In this document: piece after piece, positions 1 through 12,844 of the stretch | How the letters are laid out: each line of letters opens with the position of its first letter | Position numbering within the stretch: the first letter of the stretch is position 1 | Program-made: the position numbers and the translations under genes | Notes under the pieces: model-generated | What the model saw: only the letters and a program-made list of their open reading frames with translations | The model's database searches: none | What the model was told of the DNA's origin: nothing | NCBI RefSeq assembly: GCF_023343835.1 | Contig: NC_064444.1 | Location: 8,547,219 to 8,611,218, forward strand | DNA: 64,000 bases | DNA from: Lagopus muta | Lineage: Eukaryota; Chordata; Aves; Galliformes; Phasianidae | Direction: 5' to 3'

Positions 1-3000
1 GATCTTTTTTTGTGCTTTTTCTATTAAGAATGAAATTGAGTAATTGGATAAGTTTCCAGAGGATGTACATCAAAATTAAAATCTAATAGGGTTGGGGCTT
101 ATGCTGCAATTTATTAATTTAAACAAAGTAAAAACAGAGTTAATTTTTTTGGCAAGACTGTGTTAAGCACATAAAAGCTATGCATCCATCCCTAACTGAT
201 GTTTTAATGCATTAAAGAAACTTGCTGTTTGCCAATGATTTTCTGTGGTCTTTTGGGAAATCCTCTGTAAATTCTCATTTTAAATTAAAGATATTTGCAG
301 TTTTTACTTAACTGTGAAAATAGTTGAGTATATTTCCTGAAGACCCTGAGAAGATGCCTAACACCGCAGAAAAGATTTATTTTTATTGTGACTTTGTTTA
401 AAGTAAGTTCTCGTGTCTTTGAAATGTTTGGCTGTGGATTATATAGGATTATACTAGTCAATATTCTGAAAGTTTCTTTTGTGACATTGCACAGAAAAGA
501 GCAGAGGACCTCTGTAGAAACTGCAAAAACAATGCCATGTATCTCCCCTTTTCCAACTATGTTAAAAAAAGAATGGAGTTCAATTACATTTTAACTTGTG
601 TGTGTGGTTTTCCAGTCATGTGACATAAAAGTAGGTGTCCTCAATTATCAGCATTTCCTTTCCTGTAGTCCTAGTTAATTTTTAATTTTTTTTTCCATTC
701 AGGCTTTTAGAGGCATTCTATTGTTTTTTGGTGAATGCTAGTAATAAATATTTCTATGCCAACTCATGTTTTATTCATAGTGCTGATGAGAACAATCTCC
801 TCTGAAATTTCTGTTGCTCAAAAAGTTCGAAAACTTTACAGATGCAATAGATTTCTTTTCAGCTTGGTGTGAAGATTTTCTATTGCTTTGCTGGACGTTT
901 TTGAAGAAACTAGAAATTGCCAAGTTGTGCTTTTTAACTGAAGCAGTAGGAACCAACCTCATACATACAGCAAGTGGACCAGCTCTTTATTTTCATTTCA
1001 AGATGCCAGTATTGTACTAAAAACACATATGGCTACCTTTTTAATAATAAAAAATTAATTCTCTGTCATGGAGTGGAAAATGCACTGTTGTGCTCTCTTG
1101 TGATCACATGGAGGTTTACTGCCCTAAGATCCTGGGATATTGTCCAGAGTCAATTGACCTCTCCTTGAAACGGGTAAGAGTCTGAAACTTCTATATATGC
1201 GTGCATTCTATTTGCAGAGGAGATGCAGCTGTAGATGTGCAGTACTCATGACTCTAGGGATTATAGATTTATATCCTAATGGTGATGAAAGAGAATTTTA
1301 ACTAGTAGCTGATAGTGTATTTTTATCACTGGTTTTTAAACTTACTTTTAGCAGTAATGGCTTAGATCAATAATCTATTGATAGCTTATTCAAGCTGAAG
1401 GTTTCAATTCATCCTCGCCAAACAAGGTATTTCCATTGTTCATTATTATGTGCAGCTTCCATTTCAACTCTGAACTCATAAATCATAAATGAATGTGAAG
1501 TGTTCATTTCTCTCTTTCAGCACTACCTTTATCTAATATTTGCTGACAGGGCTCATTGTAACTTATTTCTGAGTGCAGTCAGGCCTTGTTTTATGAACAG
1601 AATTCATTGTTGGAAAGGATTCTATAAATAGAACTTAAGGGGCACCAAAATGAGAAATTCTACCTCATTAGCATCTTCACTGGAAAAATCTGATCTAACA
1701 CACAGGAATTTTGAGCTGATGAAATACAAGCAAATCTCAAAATAGATTCTAAAGGGTTATGCTGTGAATGGACTATTAGTATGTTACTGTTTAGGGTGAT
1801 AGAAAGAGAAAAGAGATTCAAGGTAGTATATATTAGAATAAGAGGAGAAAAAACAACATTGATATTACAAAGAAGTATGTATACAGTGGGTTATTTTCTG
1901 GTATTTTGAGTTGTCTTCTTCAGGTGAGGCTTGTGTGAAATCAAAATCCTGTAACAAAATAGCCCTGCTTATCTTCCTCATATGTAAGAGACAGAGATGT
2001 CTCCTCTAGCAATGCTAGGTAGTGAAGTGGTAAAGCAAATTTATGGAGAAGTGATTCTGTTTCAGCATCTCAAGGAGGATTACTAATGGAAAATATATTA
2101 ATCCTCTGAACTATCTAGTCTCATGGAAGACTAAAGGCTTATTGCATCAGCCTAGAAGTATGTCCTCTGGGGACAACGTGAGGATCTGTGCACAAGTTCT
2201 GTGTTGAATGTGTCTGGCACATAGTGCCTGCCAGAAGTTGAAAGTCTGGTGCTAGGGCATGCATAAAGACTCTGTCCTAACTCTTCCCATGCTGGGTGAC
2301 TTCAAATGTGGCTGAATAATTAATTAATTAAGTCAGGATATTATTTCATGATAACAAAACTAACTTATTTCTTCACTTCCTCTTTCCCCAGTGAGAAACA
2401 AAGTATACTGACTATGCAGAGAGAGATCCTATTGTCTTGAGACACAGTAAGTAACTGAAGAGGAACTGTAGGCTACTTTTTTAGGTTATGTACATTTGCT
2501 ATTTAGGAATAGTACTATCTCACTGCTTGTGCTGTATTCTCAGCACATCTTCACTTCAGCTTTCTTACTGCATACAGAAGGCAGACAAGTTCATCTGTTG
2601 AACGTGTTTATAATGAAAGGTTCATAGATGAAACTCATTATTTACAACATGTGTTTTAAATGATTATATTTAAAGAGGGGTCCTGTGAATATGAGAAGTT
2701 ATGATATGCAGGCATGGGATGTGGACTTTGAGCAGCAGCAGACTGTCAGTATAGTTTTAGTAATTAAAAGTAGAAAAAATGAGACTTGGTGTAGAGTGTG
2801 CAGTTCACTGTAGAGATCTGAGCGAGTGCAGGGCTAGACAGCACTCATTCAGCACTTTGCCATATCAACTGGCTCCACTAAAAGAGAAACATTTTCTTGG
2901 CTAGCAAACCATAGCTGAACCATGTCTTGAATCTGTGTGCGCATCCTTTTCTCTGCCTGCTAGGTTTCAGATACATTTCTCTGAAGCAACTATCTATAGC

Positions 3001-3384
3001 ACAGTATTACTGTCATGGATGGGACCATAACGTGAAGTGGTGGCCTGGATAAAAGCCAGTTGGTGGACATGAAGACAAGGCTGAATCTTAACTCGCAGTG
3101 TGTGGTCTCTGCGAGGCATTACATATAACAGGTGATTGTAAGAAGCCTTTTTATTTTCTCATATGTGAGAAATGTAATTAAAAAAAAAACAAACAACTGA
3201 GAAGTCATGTTCTTATTCTACTTATTCAATTAAAAAGATGTGCATTAATTCTGTCTTTTTTCTAGTGTTTATTTCAGTTGTTGATACATACAACTTCTAA
3301 GCGATGTCATTCTTTCCTCCTGATTTTTTTTTTTTATGCTAATATTTTAAAACTATCTTTTTCACTTCCCAATTTACAGGAAAT
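1..3384. other. A+T-rich non-coding stretch, no gene seen
   Basis: No open frame here is longer than about 70 codons and none resembles a known protein. The sequence is A+T-rich and CpG-poor, as in bird introns or gene deserts. A short TTAA-type run lies at 2315-2331. I see no recognisable mobile element before the mariner relic that follows. Confidence 0.6.
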
Positions 3385-3923
3385 TTCTGATGTAAGAATA
3401 TTTCTTTGACAAAGCATTTTGTGTCCCGTGAACTCAGAGACAGATGTTGGAAGTAAGGCAGTAGAGGCTGAACCTTACCCCCAGTATCCCATTACATTTT
3501 GTTGCTGTGTGACAGATGGCAGCAGAGAGGCAGTCTGAGAAATTGGCATCCAACATGGAAGTGCATATGAAGCAAAGATGGGTCATTAAATTCCTCCATG
3601 CAGAAAAAATTGGACTCATTAACATTCATGGATGCTTGCTGAATGTTTGTGAAGACCTAACAGTGGATGTGAGCACATGGGGCAGTGGTGATGCATTTCA
3701 CCAGTGGTGGCAGTGACAGTGGGTCACCTCCACTGATGCAGATTTTTCTGAGCACGTCATGCAGGCTGCTGTTCATCACTGGTGAAAATGCACAGCTCAT
3801 TGTTGTGACTATGTTGAAAAACATTTGAGAATTTGCTCTATCAATCAGTCTTTCTGTGCTCTTCGTATCCATTGTAATTTTGGGAATAAATTGAAAGCAA
3901 TGCCTGTTATTTCTGAGTGACCT
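3385..3923 (+). mobile_element. Galluhop-type mariner DNA transposon, internally deleted copy
   Basis: Seen: from about 3430 the sequence follows the 5' part of the chicken mariner Galluhop as I know it, including the stretch at 3495-3525 (ttgctgtgtgacagatggc) and the transposase N-terminal region up to about 3712. It then jumps directly to the element's 3' end at about 3725-3923 (aaaatgcacagctcattg, then gagaatttgctctatcaa at about 3827), which closes with a decayed terminal inverted repeat near 3897-3923. An intact element is about 1.2-1.3 kb, so most of the transposase is missing. The short frame at 3516-3716 is the remaining N-terminal part and cannot make an active enzyme. Outer ends are approximate because both terminal repeats have diverged. 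A MITE-like copy that would once have depended on transposase supplied by other copies. Confidence 0.82.
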
Positions 3924-5223
3924 ATATAGATCTATTAAAATGTAACTAGTGCATTTAGAAGTCACGGTAAGGGAGACCAAGGTTCAAAGACCTCTGTATC
4001 CTCTTCTTATTTGTCTTACTACAATTTCTATCGTTTCTTCAAAAACTCAAAGCAAAAGAAACAAACTAAAACAAACAAACATGGTCACTGTCCCTAATTG
4101 AAGTTTCCAATGGCTGTATCATCACTGAGTAGTTCGATGTATAGATGTTGACTTGCCTTATTAGTCATCAGCACCCAATATTACAATCTGACTCATACCA
4201 GATTTAATTGGATACTGATGGATGAGTGAATTGTTTCAGATAAAATAAGAAATCACTTAAAAGTGTTTTGTATTAAATCATGGTCTTTTGCTTTCTGAAA
4301 TTATCTTTTTAAAGTGTATGGCACTGTATTTTCTAAGTCGGAGCATGGTAGTTTCCCAGTATACTGTGGAAATGTGTCCTTAGGAGTTGGCTGACCCCAT
4401 GTGTACTGGATTTCAAATCCATACCAAAACAACTGGTGCACATCAGATGTACCCAGGCTAGCTCAGTGAACCCAAACTCAAGTTATTTGTTAACTCTCTC
4501 TGGTCATACCATTGTTAACACAGACAAGCTTCTGGGCAAATTTTTAAGAAGCTGTAGTATTTTGTGGTCTTAGATCTTCTAAAGGTTGTGATTCACAACC
4601 TTTATTCATTAGTAGGTGTCTGATTCATTGCTGATTATAGTGGAAATATTTTTATGGAAAATTTTTTATGGAAAATTTTTATGTTGCATTATAGTTGTTC
4701 ATACTGCTTTATAAAGACAGTGTAATTATTTATATTATTGATGTCTATTTGGAGCATTTATGGCTTGTCTGTAAAATCTATCACCTGCCAAGCAAGAGTG
4801 AGGAACAGTTTCTATTTGAAAGTAATTTGAAGTGGTCGTTTTTTCTTTATGAAAAGACTGGGGTTTTTTTGTTGTTGTTGTATTTCTTCTGTTTTTATTT
4901 GAAGTTTCAAAGCATGTATGATATTTTCAGTAGAGTATAGAATGTGAACTTTCACAAAAATAAAAAATAATTTTATGTTGGCTATAAAATATGTAATATC
5001 CACATATTTCATAGCCTCACAGTTGCACTTGGATTTTCTAGGGTAGAAATTTGAATGTTTGGAGGTAATAAAATGCTACAGGAAATAAACCTTACAATTC
5101 ATTTCTATTCTCTGGAAAGGAATGAAAAGCCTTAATTTTCCATGAAAAGGCTATTCTGTGCATGCACCAGCTTTGTTTGAATTTAAATGGCTTACCTAGG
5201 AATGGTTCAGATGAAATAGAATA
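3924..5223. other. A+T-rich non-coding stretch
   Basis: No gene seen. It holds a short imperfect tandem repeat at 4647-4683 and a T-rich TTG run near 4862-4881. Open frames are below 85 codons and A+T-driven. Confidence 0.55.
4647..4683. repeat. Short tandem repeat, about 14-base unit (tttttatggaaaat)
   Basis: The unit is repeated about 2.6 times with small changes in the length of the T run, as expected from replication slippage. No function is suggested. Confidence 0.75.
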
Positions 5224-5700
5224 TTATTTAGGTATGCAGGCTACATATTCTGATATATTAAGTGATTTTTCATGCATTTCTACCATCAAAATACTGATTG
5301 TTGTTGTTGTTTGAACACTGCTTTCTGCCTCTTTGCTAGTTAAAGCCAGATGTCTAGACTCCTCTGTTTCTTTGTTGTTGGCTGTGAGTGGTGAGGCGTC
5401 TTTCTTCCCAGTTCTTAAACTTTTAATTCCAGTAAGCTGTACTCTATTCCTTTCGCAGTACCCTGCCTTTTCTCCAAGCCAAGGATTGTGGTATTTGTGA
5501 TTCTCTGAGACCTGGGTTCCTTTGTGTGTGATATTGCCTTTGGGGCAACCACAGGGCTCTGGGAGGAGTCTGGGCTGCCTGGTGGAGCTCAGAAGGCACC
5601 TCCACAGTCTCTGGAAGTCTGCGTCTTGGAGCACCTGGAGGCTCTCTCACTTATGGAGGCCTCTTCTTGATTTCTGTTAGTCATCACAGATTAGATGGTA
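5224..5700. other. Moderately GC-rich stretch with a 136-codon open frame, not called as a gene
   Basis: The minus strand is open from 5634 to 5224, the longest frame in the window. The upstream part (about 5520-5650) is richer in G+C than its surroundings. The translation shows no signal peptide, membrane segment, zinc-finger spacing or family motif that I recognise. A frame this long is within chance expectation for 64 kb of six-frame sequence, so I list the stretch without calling a gene. It could be a decayed repeat or a non-coding exon. Confidence 0.3.
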
Positions 5701-6430
5701 ATAAGGAATTTCAGCTTCTCTTCCATTTACATTGCACTCATATCCAGCTCTTCTCTTTACTTCATCTGTGCTATTGTTATGTTCTTTCCACTTAACTGTT
5801 TCCCCTCCTTTTGATTTCCAACTCCCTCATCCTCTGTGGTTTCCACTTCTTTTTTTAAACTTGCATGTTAGTGACCCACCTGATGTAACTGCTGAATGTT
5901 TTCTGATGTCTTCACTCTCTCTGCATTCTGAGCTCAGATCTCCCAGCTAATCAGAAAAGATTTCTTGCTGATTTGGTCTCACTCAGGAGACCATGGCTCA
6001 TTCGTGTACTCCTTCATATCCTGCTTCTGTTTCCATGACCTCAGCTCCAGTAGTATTTGTCTTCTGTCATTTGCTGTCAGTCCTCATCTCCCTTCATTAT
6101 TTTCTCTTAGTATCAGTGTTGAGTTTCCTGTGCTACTTTCACCTTTCTTTCTTATCATTCAGCTTCCAGGCTTGCCTGGAGTGTCAGCTCAAGCATTGGT
6201 ATACGGAACATTTCCAGAGAAAATGGTGTTGTTAGGGTCTCTAACCTTGCTGCTGCTATCTTTCTGCTCCTTAAACTAAAATTAGTTCTGTCCAGAGTCT
6301 TAATTACCTGCTTACCATCTTCAACTCATTTCAAAACAGTTCTGCTTATTTTCATCTTGATTTCTCCTCTTGTTCAGATTCTGTTCAGACCTTACTGGGA
6401 AGTTTTCAGAACATAACAAACACTCTCCCT
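5700..6430. repeat. Pyrimidine-rich (plus strand) low-complexity stretch
   Basis: For about 700 bases the plus strand is strongly enriched in C and T, with many tct, ctt and ttcc words and few purine runs. Several overlapping short frames (5732-5950, 5965-6279, 5993-6235) result from this bias and give Ser/Leu/Phe-rich translations. I recognise no mobile element in it. It may be an old decayed polypyrimidine tract or a strand-biased relic. Confidence 0.5.
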
Positions 6431-9400
6431 TTCCTTTCAACATGAAAATGACTGATTCTTTATACTTTCATTTGGATTTTTTTGTTTTGTTTCTTGAGGA
6501 GATGGTCTTCATGGAAAGTACACAGTAACTGTTTTGGAACAGCTGTTTAATACCACAACATGTGTGATGTGGCCAGATTTTTCATTTGATTTTTTTTTTT
6601 CTCCCAGTGTTGATTTTTAGATTCTTAATTTGTGTTAAGTGTGTTTAGAATCTTTAATGCTTCCTCTGCAATGTAACAAATGGGAGGCTGGTGGAAATAT
6701 TATGTTTCCTAAATGCCTAGGAACTGCAAGTGCTTATTTCAGCAAAAAGTGGCACTGATGAGGTACATACAGCCTTTAAGCAACGTCAGCTACATTGTGA
6801 TACATTTAGTAAACACACGCACAACAGGGAAGACGAAATCTTTTCATTGTATAACAGCATCACAGCCTGTAACTTGAGGAGACTGATTCAGACTGAATAG
6901 TGAGGACACAGTGCTATCAGCCTTTGAAGAACATGCTCATTTCATTTCACCTTGGAAAGAAAATTTATACTGATGTCATATAGATTTGAAACCCACTTCA
7001 TGTGTAATGTAAGTTTGCATCATTCCTTATTGTAAGCTTGCTCATTTCAAATCCCTTTATGAATGGTCAGTAGCTAGAGGCCATTTTGTCTTAGCAGCTG
7101 CATGGTAAATGCTTTTCATTCTTTCACTTTTTTTTTTCTTTCAGTGCTATTGCACATTTGATGGCATTGCCTGAGAATTTCAGGAGTCTAACACATGGCT
7201 GGGAGAGCTGACTGATGGTATCAGATGCTGAATGTTCTCTGGTGCAGTCTCATGCTTAAAGAAACTCTCCTTCTGGGATGCTTTTATTCGGAATAAGAAA
7301 ATAACAAAAGGAAATCTGATGCTGAGTATTTTTAATGCAGTTTGTTCCAGGATGGTTTGTTTAGCTTTCAGGTTCTCTTTGGTAAGCAATAACTGTTAGT
7401 TCTCCCATACCGTATCTATTTCAGAGACTGAGACAACTGAATAAGGTGTTAGCAACTTTGCAAAAGTTACTGTGTATTATGGACTAATGGAGTTTGTGCC
7501 AATGGTAATTGAAAGAAATTATCTGAGAACAGATTTGTCCTGGTCGCAAACAGATTTGCTCTGCCCTGCCTGAGCAGAAAGCTCTTCCTGTAATTTCAAA
7601 GAAATGATTCTTAGGGATGAATTCTTAGTTGCAACAGCTGCAGGGAGTAGCTGAAAACAAGATGTTAAAACCAGGAGGTTTAATGGGGATAGTAAATCCA
7701 TTATAAGTTTTGAGATATGCTGTATTTTCTTAACTATTTTTGTTCAAAGACAAGATTAGTTGAATGAAATAGAAACTAATGTAAACTTCAAGAAAACTGA
7801 GAAGTCCAAACCAAATGATTCACATACCTATGTGATTCCAGTTTTACTTTTCAAATATAAAATCTTCTAATAATACTGAATCTGTGAAGAAGGCTTCAGC
7901 TAACTGAGTGCAATCTGCTTGTGTTAGGCAAGGATTGGTAGTCTCCAACATCTTGGAGGCTTTATCTCTGTCCTCGTGAATCTTCCATCTCTGACATTCA
8001 ATCCCAGGTGCCTGAAAATCTGGGACGCAATTTCTGTAAGTTATCTTTTTTATTATGCTGGTGACTCAATTTTTATCTCACAGTTTCTTTTATTCTTCAG
8101 GATTTGTTATTTCTTACCCTTCATTTTTCTTTCCAGTGATTATCACTCAAGTTTCTTAAGGAAACAATTCAATCACTATGAAGGAATGATTGTAGTTATA
8201 AAAACACAAAACATTCTAGGAACAAGAACTATTCTTCTTCTTCTTTTTTGTATTCTTCTTTTTTGCAGTTCCACTTAAGCAAAGGATGGATACTGAGCAG
8301 TCACTTGTCATGTTTGGATTTTATGTTTTCTTCCAAGTATGTATGGGAAACAGAATAGTGTGGATGAATAGAAGAAGGAGCAGTGTCAATAGTAGGTAGA
8401 ATTGGTTCTCAGGGATGTCAATCAAAGGCAGGAAGGATAACACCTGGGAATAAATGCATCTTTGAAGAAGTGTGAGTACATGTGACTTTGTCTAGAGAAA
8501 TCCCCCAGACTGACTGGCAGCTGGTTTAGGATTTAAGAATCTGTTACACAGATTACGAGAACTTTTCAGGTCTCAGTAAACTGCCTAGTAGTTATTTATC
8601 TGACTCTTGCTTGCCAAGCATTAATTAGACAAGCATCCATCTCTCTATCAATTGTATATATTGGGATTGTAGAGCATTTGATTCAGTGTTAGGTCTGTAT
8701 TTTATCAACCATCTGGCCTGCCGTCAGCAGAGTCCTCATTTCCATCTAGCACATCAAACTGGGGATAGGAAAAGCCTACCTAAAGACTGTATTTGACAGT
8801 GATCCTCACCCATGACACAAGGTTTTAAGAAAGTCTTGGAAATAAACTGATAGCACTTATCTATAAAAAGCACGGTCTAATATTGTTCTGTGGTCCCTAT
8901 AATTGATAGTTATTGCCTTTTTAAAAAGAAGTCTAAATTGCAAGGTGATTTCAGATGAGAATTATGAGTTGTCTATTGCTTGCATACTGACATTCACCTT
9001 TTTTGGAGCTGTTTGGAGCCTATTCCAAATGAAGAAAATTCAGAATCACTCACTTCTATCTGGCAACCTGCTGTGCATTGTTCCGGGCCTTGTCATTTAC
9101 CTTGTCTGACTCAGTCTGAGTAGCGTAATCATGAACCTTGTGTATTTAAGACATATAAATGTTGTTTCTGGTTAAAAATAGGCAACCAAGCCAGTAGAAA
9201 AAGAAGAGAATTGAGATTTAGACTTCTTGCTTGGGGATTAATCTGGAAGAATTCTTATCCCATTGGAGTCGCTAAATTCGCACTAATGTAACGTAGTCAG
9301 GAACTTGACATGGGTATTTGTAATGTATCAGAAAGTTCTCCACGGTAAGTTGAAAAATAGTGCATAGTGGGATACAGCATCTTTGCTAAATACCTGAAGC

Positions 9401-10749
9401 TAACTTCAGTATGACACAGGATCAGAGTTACCTGCCTGGACTCCAAAGACAGCAAGCAGTTACTGAGGTGCAGTGCTTCTGCTTAGTTAAAAAACTGTTA
9501 GCGGCACCTCTTGTACAGTGTTGTGCTATATGGCTGCTTCATTTTGGTTCTGAATCACAGCTTGCTGAAAGAGATCTGCACCATCTGTCTTTACAAAGAG
9601 AAGGCATATCCTCACCTTGGAGTCTCTCTGTGCATGTGAAGTAATCTTTGTGAAGTGTTTGCACAAAAGAAAAAAGAAAATGCATCATATTTCCTTATCC
9701 AGGTTTGATGGCATTGCTGTAAGACAAGGTTGTGAGTCATTTTACTACAGCTTTAATGTTTAGCAGTATTTAAGTATTTTTACTGACAACTAGCAGAATT
9801 TAAAAATCTAAGCTAAAGGAAGAAAACTTCCTTATACCTTACTCTGCTGCAAAACAGCTCATTGTTTTACTGAGTATTTTTCTGTTGCCCATATTCAGGT
9901 TGAAAATATATGTTATGATTCTCTATTAATTTTAGTTGAGTCTGCTTTCTGTTTTTGTTTTTTTTCTCCAAATAAAGCACCTCCTGACAAACAGAGTGCA
10001 AGATAACATACTTTTCCATAGGTTGATCCTTGTCATCAGATGTGATTGTAGAGATCTGACAAAGGTGAAGTAGGAATCTCCCAAGGCTTAAGAATGTAGA
10101 CATACATACACTGTGTAACAGTGTTTAGAAAGAAAACATTTTTTTTCCCCACTGAATTATCCAGCAGTGGTAACAAGTTTTCCATCCTTCAGTTTTCTTA
10201 CATTCTTTTCTTTATACTATTTAGAGGACAAGCTTTCCATGGGAGGTTATAGTCTCTGAGTGTTTGAAATGGTCAAATGCTAAAAGGAGGGGGAGATTAC
10301 ATACAGGGAGAACAGTTTACTAGTTGGATTAGCAGTCATAATTGGACAGCATGCCTTAAGGGGAAAGTCTAAAGGATTGAATTTCATCTTAATGACCAGT
10401 GCATATTAACGTTAATGAACAACAAAAATAAACAGTTATATCCAACGCTGTGTTCAGCTGCAACAATTTGATGACCAGGCTTGGAATCTAATCTTGACAG
10501 ATTCTCAATCCTTTCAAAGTAATTGTGAAATGAATTGCATTCAGGAGTCTTAAAGTATATACCTTGAGTCTATCCTGCTAAAATAGGGCAGCTTGGAATC
10601 AACCTACTTTCAGCCTTAAGCAGCCTTAATGCATTGGTATTTAGGTCCATATTTATTTACAAAAGAAACAGGGTCCTATTCACTGGTTTACTGTGTAATC
10701 AACTCCAAAAATTATTTCATATTGGTAGGAGTGCCCATTATACTGTTTG
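6431..10749. other. A+T-rich non-coding stretch
   Basis: No supportable gene or mobile element seen. It includes a TTC-rich microsatellite at 8231-8264. Open frames are at most 100 codons and hydrophobic because of T richness. Confidence 0.5.
8231..8264. repeat. TTC-rich microsatellite
   Basis: An interrupted run of ttc and ttttt units lies on the plus strand, ending in ttttttgcag, which by chance resembles a splice acceptor. I call only the simple repeat. Confidence 0.7.
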
Positions 10750-10767
10750 TTTTTTTTTTTTTTTTTT
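10750..10767. repeat. T18 homopolymer
   Basis: Eighteen consecutive T bases. There is no attached retrotransposon body on either side that I can recognise, so it is not called as a poly(A) tail of an insertion. Confidence 0.85.
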
Positions 10768-11229
10768 CCCTTGTTTGTTACATGGAGTGATTGTTAATTA
10801 TCAGAAAGGGAACTGAGCAAGGAACTCCAATGGAAAAAAAGCTTTACTGACAGATGAGAATCTGTTTCTGATTTTCTGATGATTAACCATGGATCTCTGT
10901 CCTTTCTTACCTTCCCTTCAATTGCCTGCCCTGGATTACATACATGTCTTTGTTCTGTATAGTGGCAAGTGCAAGGACTACAGATGTTCTAACTGCAGAC
11001 ATTTACAAATGTTAAACCGTATCAGCAACTAGAATTACAGTTAAGTTTGGAGGCAAGCTGAAAGCAAATTTTCAATCCCATAGAATTGACAGAATGTTAA
11101 TGTAAAACCTTATAAAACGAATAACTTCTGCCACAATTCAAAGAGATATTTGTTGGAAATGAAGTCAGCCATCCACTAGCTTTATCTCAAAGTAATAATT
11201 GTACCTATTTGCTTATGTGAGTCTTCCTG

Positions 11230-11620
11230 GGTTTATGGCCTCCAACCTTGGAGGTTTTCAATCTTCTTTCTGTTATCTGTTACATGTGCTTAATCACTCT
11301 TGTTGTGAACAACGTTTCCCTTATGCCTTTCCCCTGTTGCATCTTGTGACTGTTTTTGTGCTGTTTTGTGCTTCTTTGGTGCCCCTTTGAGAACAGACCA
11401 GTGCTGTCATGTCTTTTGTGTAAGCCCTAACTTCAGGTAGCAGAAGAGAACACCTACATTCCCTGGCCTTCCTTTCTCCAGGCTAAACAAACCTCCTTCT
11501 CACATATTATATGTTCAAGGTCCCTACTCTCTCTGTGGCTTTCCATCTGATTCTTAAGAGTGAGGGGAGCTGAGATCCAAAACAGTATTTCAGCCATGGC
11601 CTCTCTCATTCTAAAGCTGT
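11230..11620 (-). mobile_element. Old CR1 non-LTR retrotransposon fragment, 3' region
   Basis: Read along the plus strand, the blocks come in the order expected for the reverse complement of a CR1 3' part: ggcctccaacctt and ggaggtttt (11235-11260), then tgaacaacgtttcccttatg (about 11305), a ccctgttgcatcttgtgac block, cttcaggtagcagaag (about 11430), tttctccaggctaaacaaac (about 11470), and aggggagctgagatccaaa to atttcagccatggcctc (11560-11610). These match the CR1 words for the leading helix and C-terminal end of ORF2. The copy is heavily diverged with many small indels, so it is old and non-functional. Exact ends and subfamily cannot be set by eye. Confidence 0.65.
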
Positions 11621-12119
11621 GATTCTGAAGTGTCTACTTGTTCCACTTTATAATATTGCATTTTCATAAGTAAAAGTTGATTTGATAGTCTGGAGTAGTA
11701 TTTAGTTGGCTGCAAATGATACTGTTATCATGAAAATGGTAATCCTTGCTTAAAAAATCTTACTAGTAGTGTTATCCTATGCAAGGATCAGAACATTATT
11801 ACTTTCCAAGTTCTGTACTCACTGTTGTAGAACTAGGTCTAATCTGGTAAGCATTTTTTAAACTACAGAACATTTAGTAGCAATACATATTTCCTTGAGA
11901 TTTGTGTCTGACTACAGCAGTGAACAACAGAAATGTTATTCACTGGAACACTGACAGCAATGGCTGAATCAGGTAGCACTGTCAAAATGTTACTATTCTG
12001 TTATCCAGATATACTAAACAGATACAGGTTAAAAAAAAACCATGGGCTTTACTTACATACTAGCTTCTGCTGTTGTTTATGGCTGGTGGAGTTGCATTAG
12101 AAGAAAATTACAACTTACC

Positions 12120-12131
12120 AAAAAAAAAAAA
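12120..12131. repeat. A12 homopolymer
   Basis: A run of twelve A bases lies about 160 bases left of the second mariner copy. It does not adjoin any element end. Confidence 0.7.
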
Positions 12132-12290
12132 CCAAACAATTTGAATGCTGGCATCTTTACTTTGCCCTGTGAATAAACAGTGAACTTCTGTTCGAAAGTG
12201 GGTGAATTTGGCATCCAGCACTAGCACCACATTCTCTTATTAAAATAAACCAGGTTATTAAATCAAGATCATTAAATGAGGAAATTCTGT

Positions 12291-12844
12291 AGATTGCTCT
12301 GAAACGATGCCTCCTGTTTATTTCCATGTAAGCTACAACAAATATAAAGAGCACAATAACACAGTTTGATAGAGGAAATTCTTAGCTACAAAAAACTGTT
12401 TTTCAGCACAGTCACCGCCATTAGCAATTCATGTGGATGAGTTGATCGAGATGCTCTTTGTTTTGTGGTGTGACAGCTGTGCATGGCTGTCTGGCCTGTG
12501 TCTTTCATGTTGCTGTCACTACTGCTGAAACGCACCACCCCCCTCTTCACTGTGCTCACATTCATGGTTTGGTCTCCGTAAATGTTCAGCAGGTGTCAAT
12601 GAATGTCAGTGTGTACAATTTTTTCCATGTGGAGTAATTCCGAAACGCACCTTTGCTTCATATGCACTTCCATGTTGGATGCTCTTTTGTAAGACTGCCC
12701 CTCTGCTGCCATCTGTCACATGGCAACAAGATGTAACAGAACAGTGGTGGGAAGTTTCAACTTCAAATGCCATACCACCTACATCTGCCTCTGATATCAC
12801 GTGCAACATAATAAGACAAAAAACATTACTTTCGGAGCAGCCCT
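12291..12844 (-). mobile_element. Galluhop-type mariner DNA transposon, second internally deleted copy
   Basis: Both terminal inverted repeats are visible. On the left (12291-12316) the sequence runs ttgctctgaaacgatgcctc; on the right (about 12826-12844) it runs ttactttcggagcagccct, the Galluhop end signature. On the minus strand the element reads from the right-hand end through the transposase N-terminal region (about 12830 down to 12437), then joins directly to its 3' end near 12430, where tgtggatgag meets the gccattagcaatt block. About 555 bases remain of some 1.2-1.3 kb. The breakpoint lies further into the transposase gene than in the 3385-3923 copy, so the two arose by different deletions. 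The frame at 12606-12878 is a remnant of the transposase start and is not a functional gene. Confidence 0.85.

Noticed and set aside
3516..3716. 66-codon plus-strand frame
   Set aside because: It is the broken N-terminal part of a Galluhop transposase inside an internally deleted copy, not a gene.
5224..5634. 136-codon minus-strand open frame
   Set aside because: It is the longest frame in the window but has no recognisable motif, and a frame of this length is expected by chance in six frames of 64 kb.
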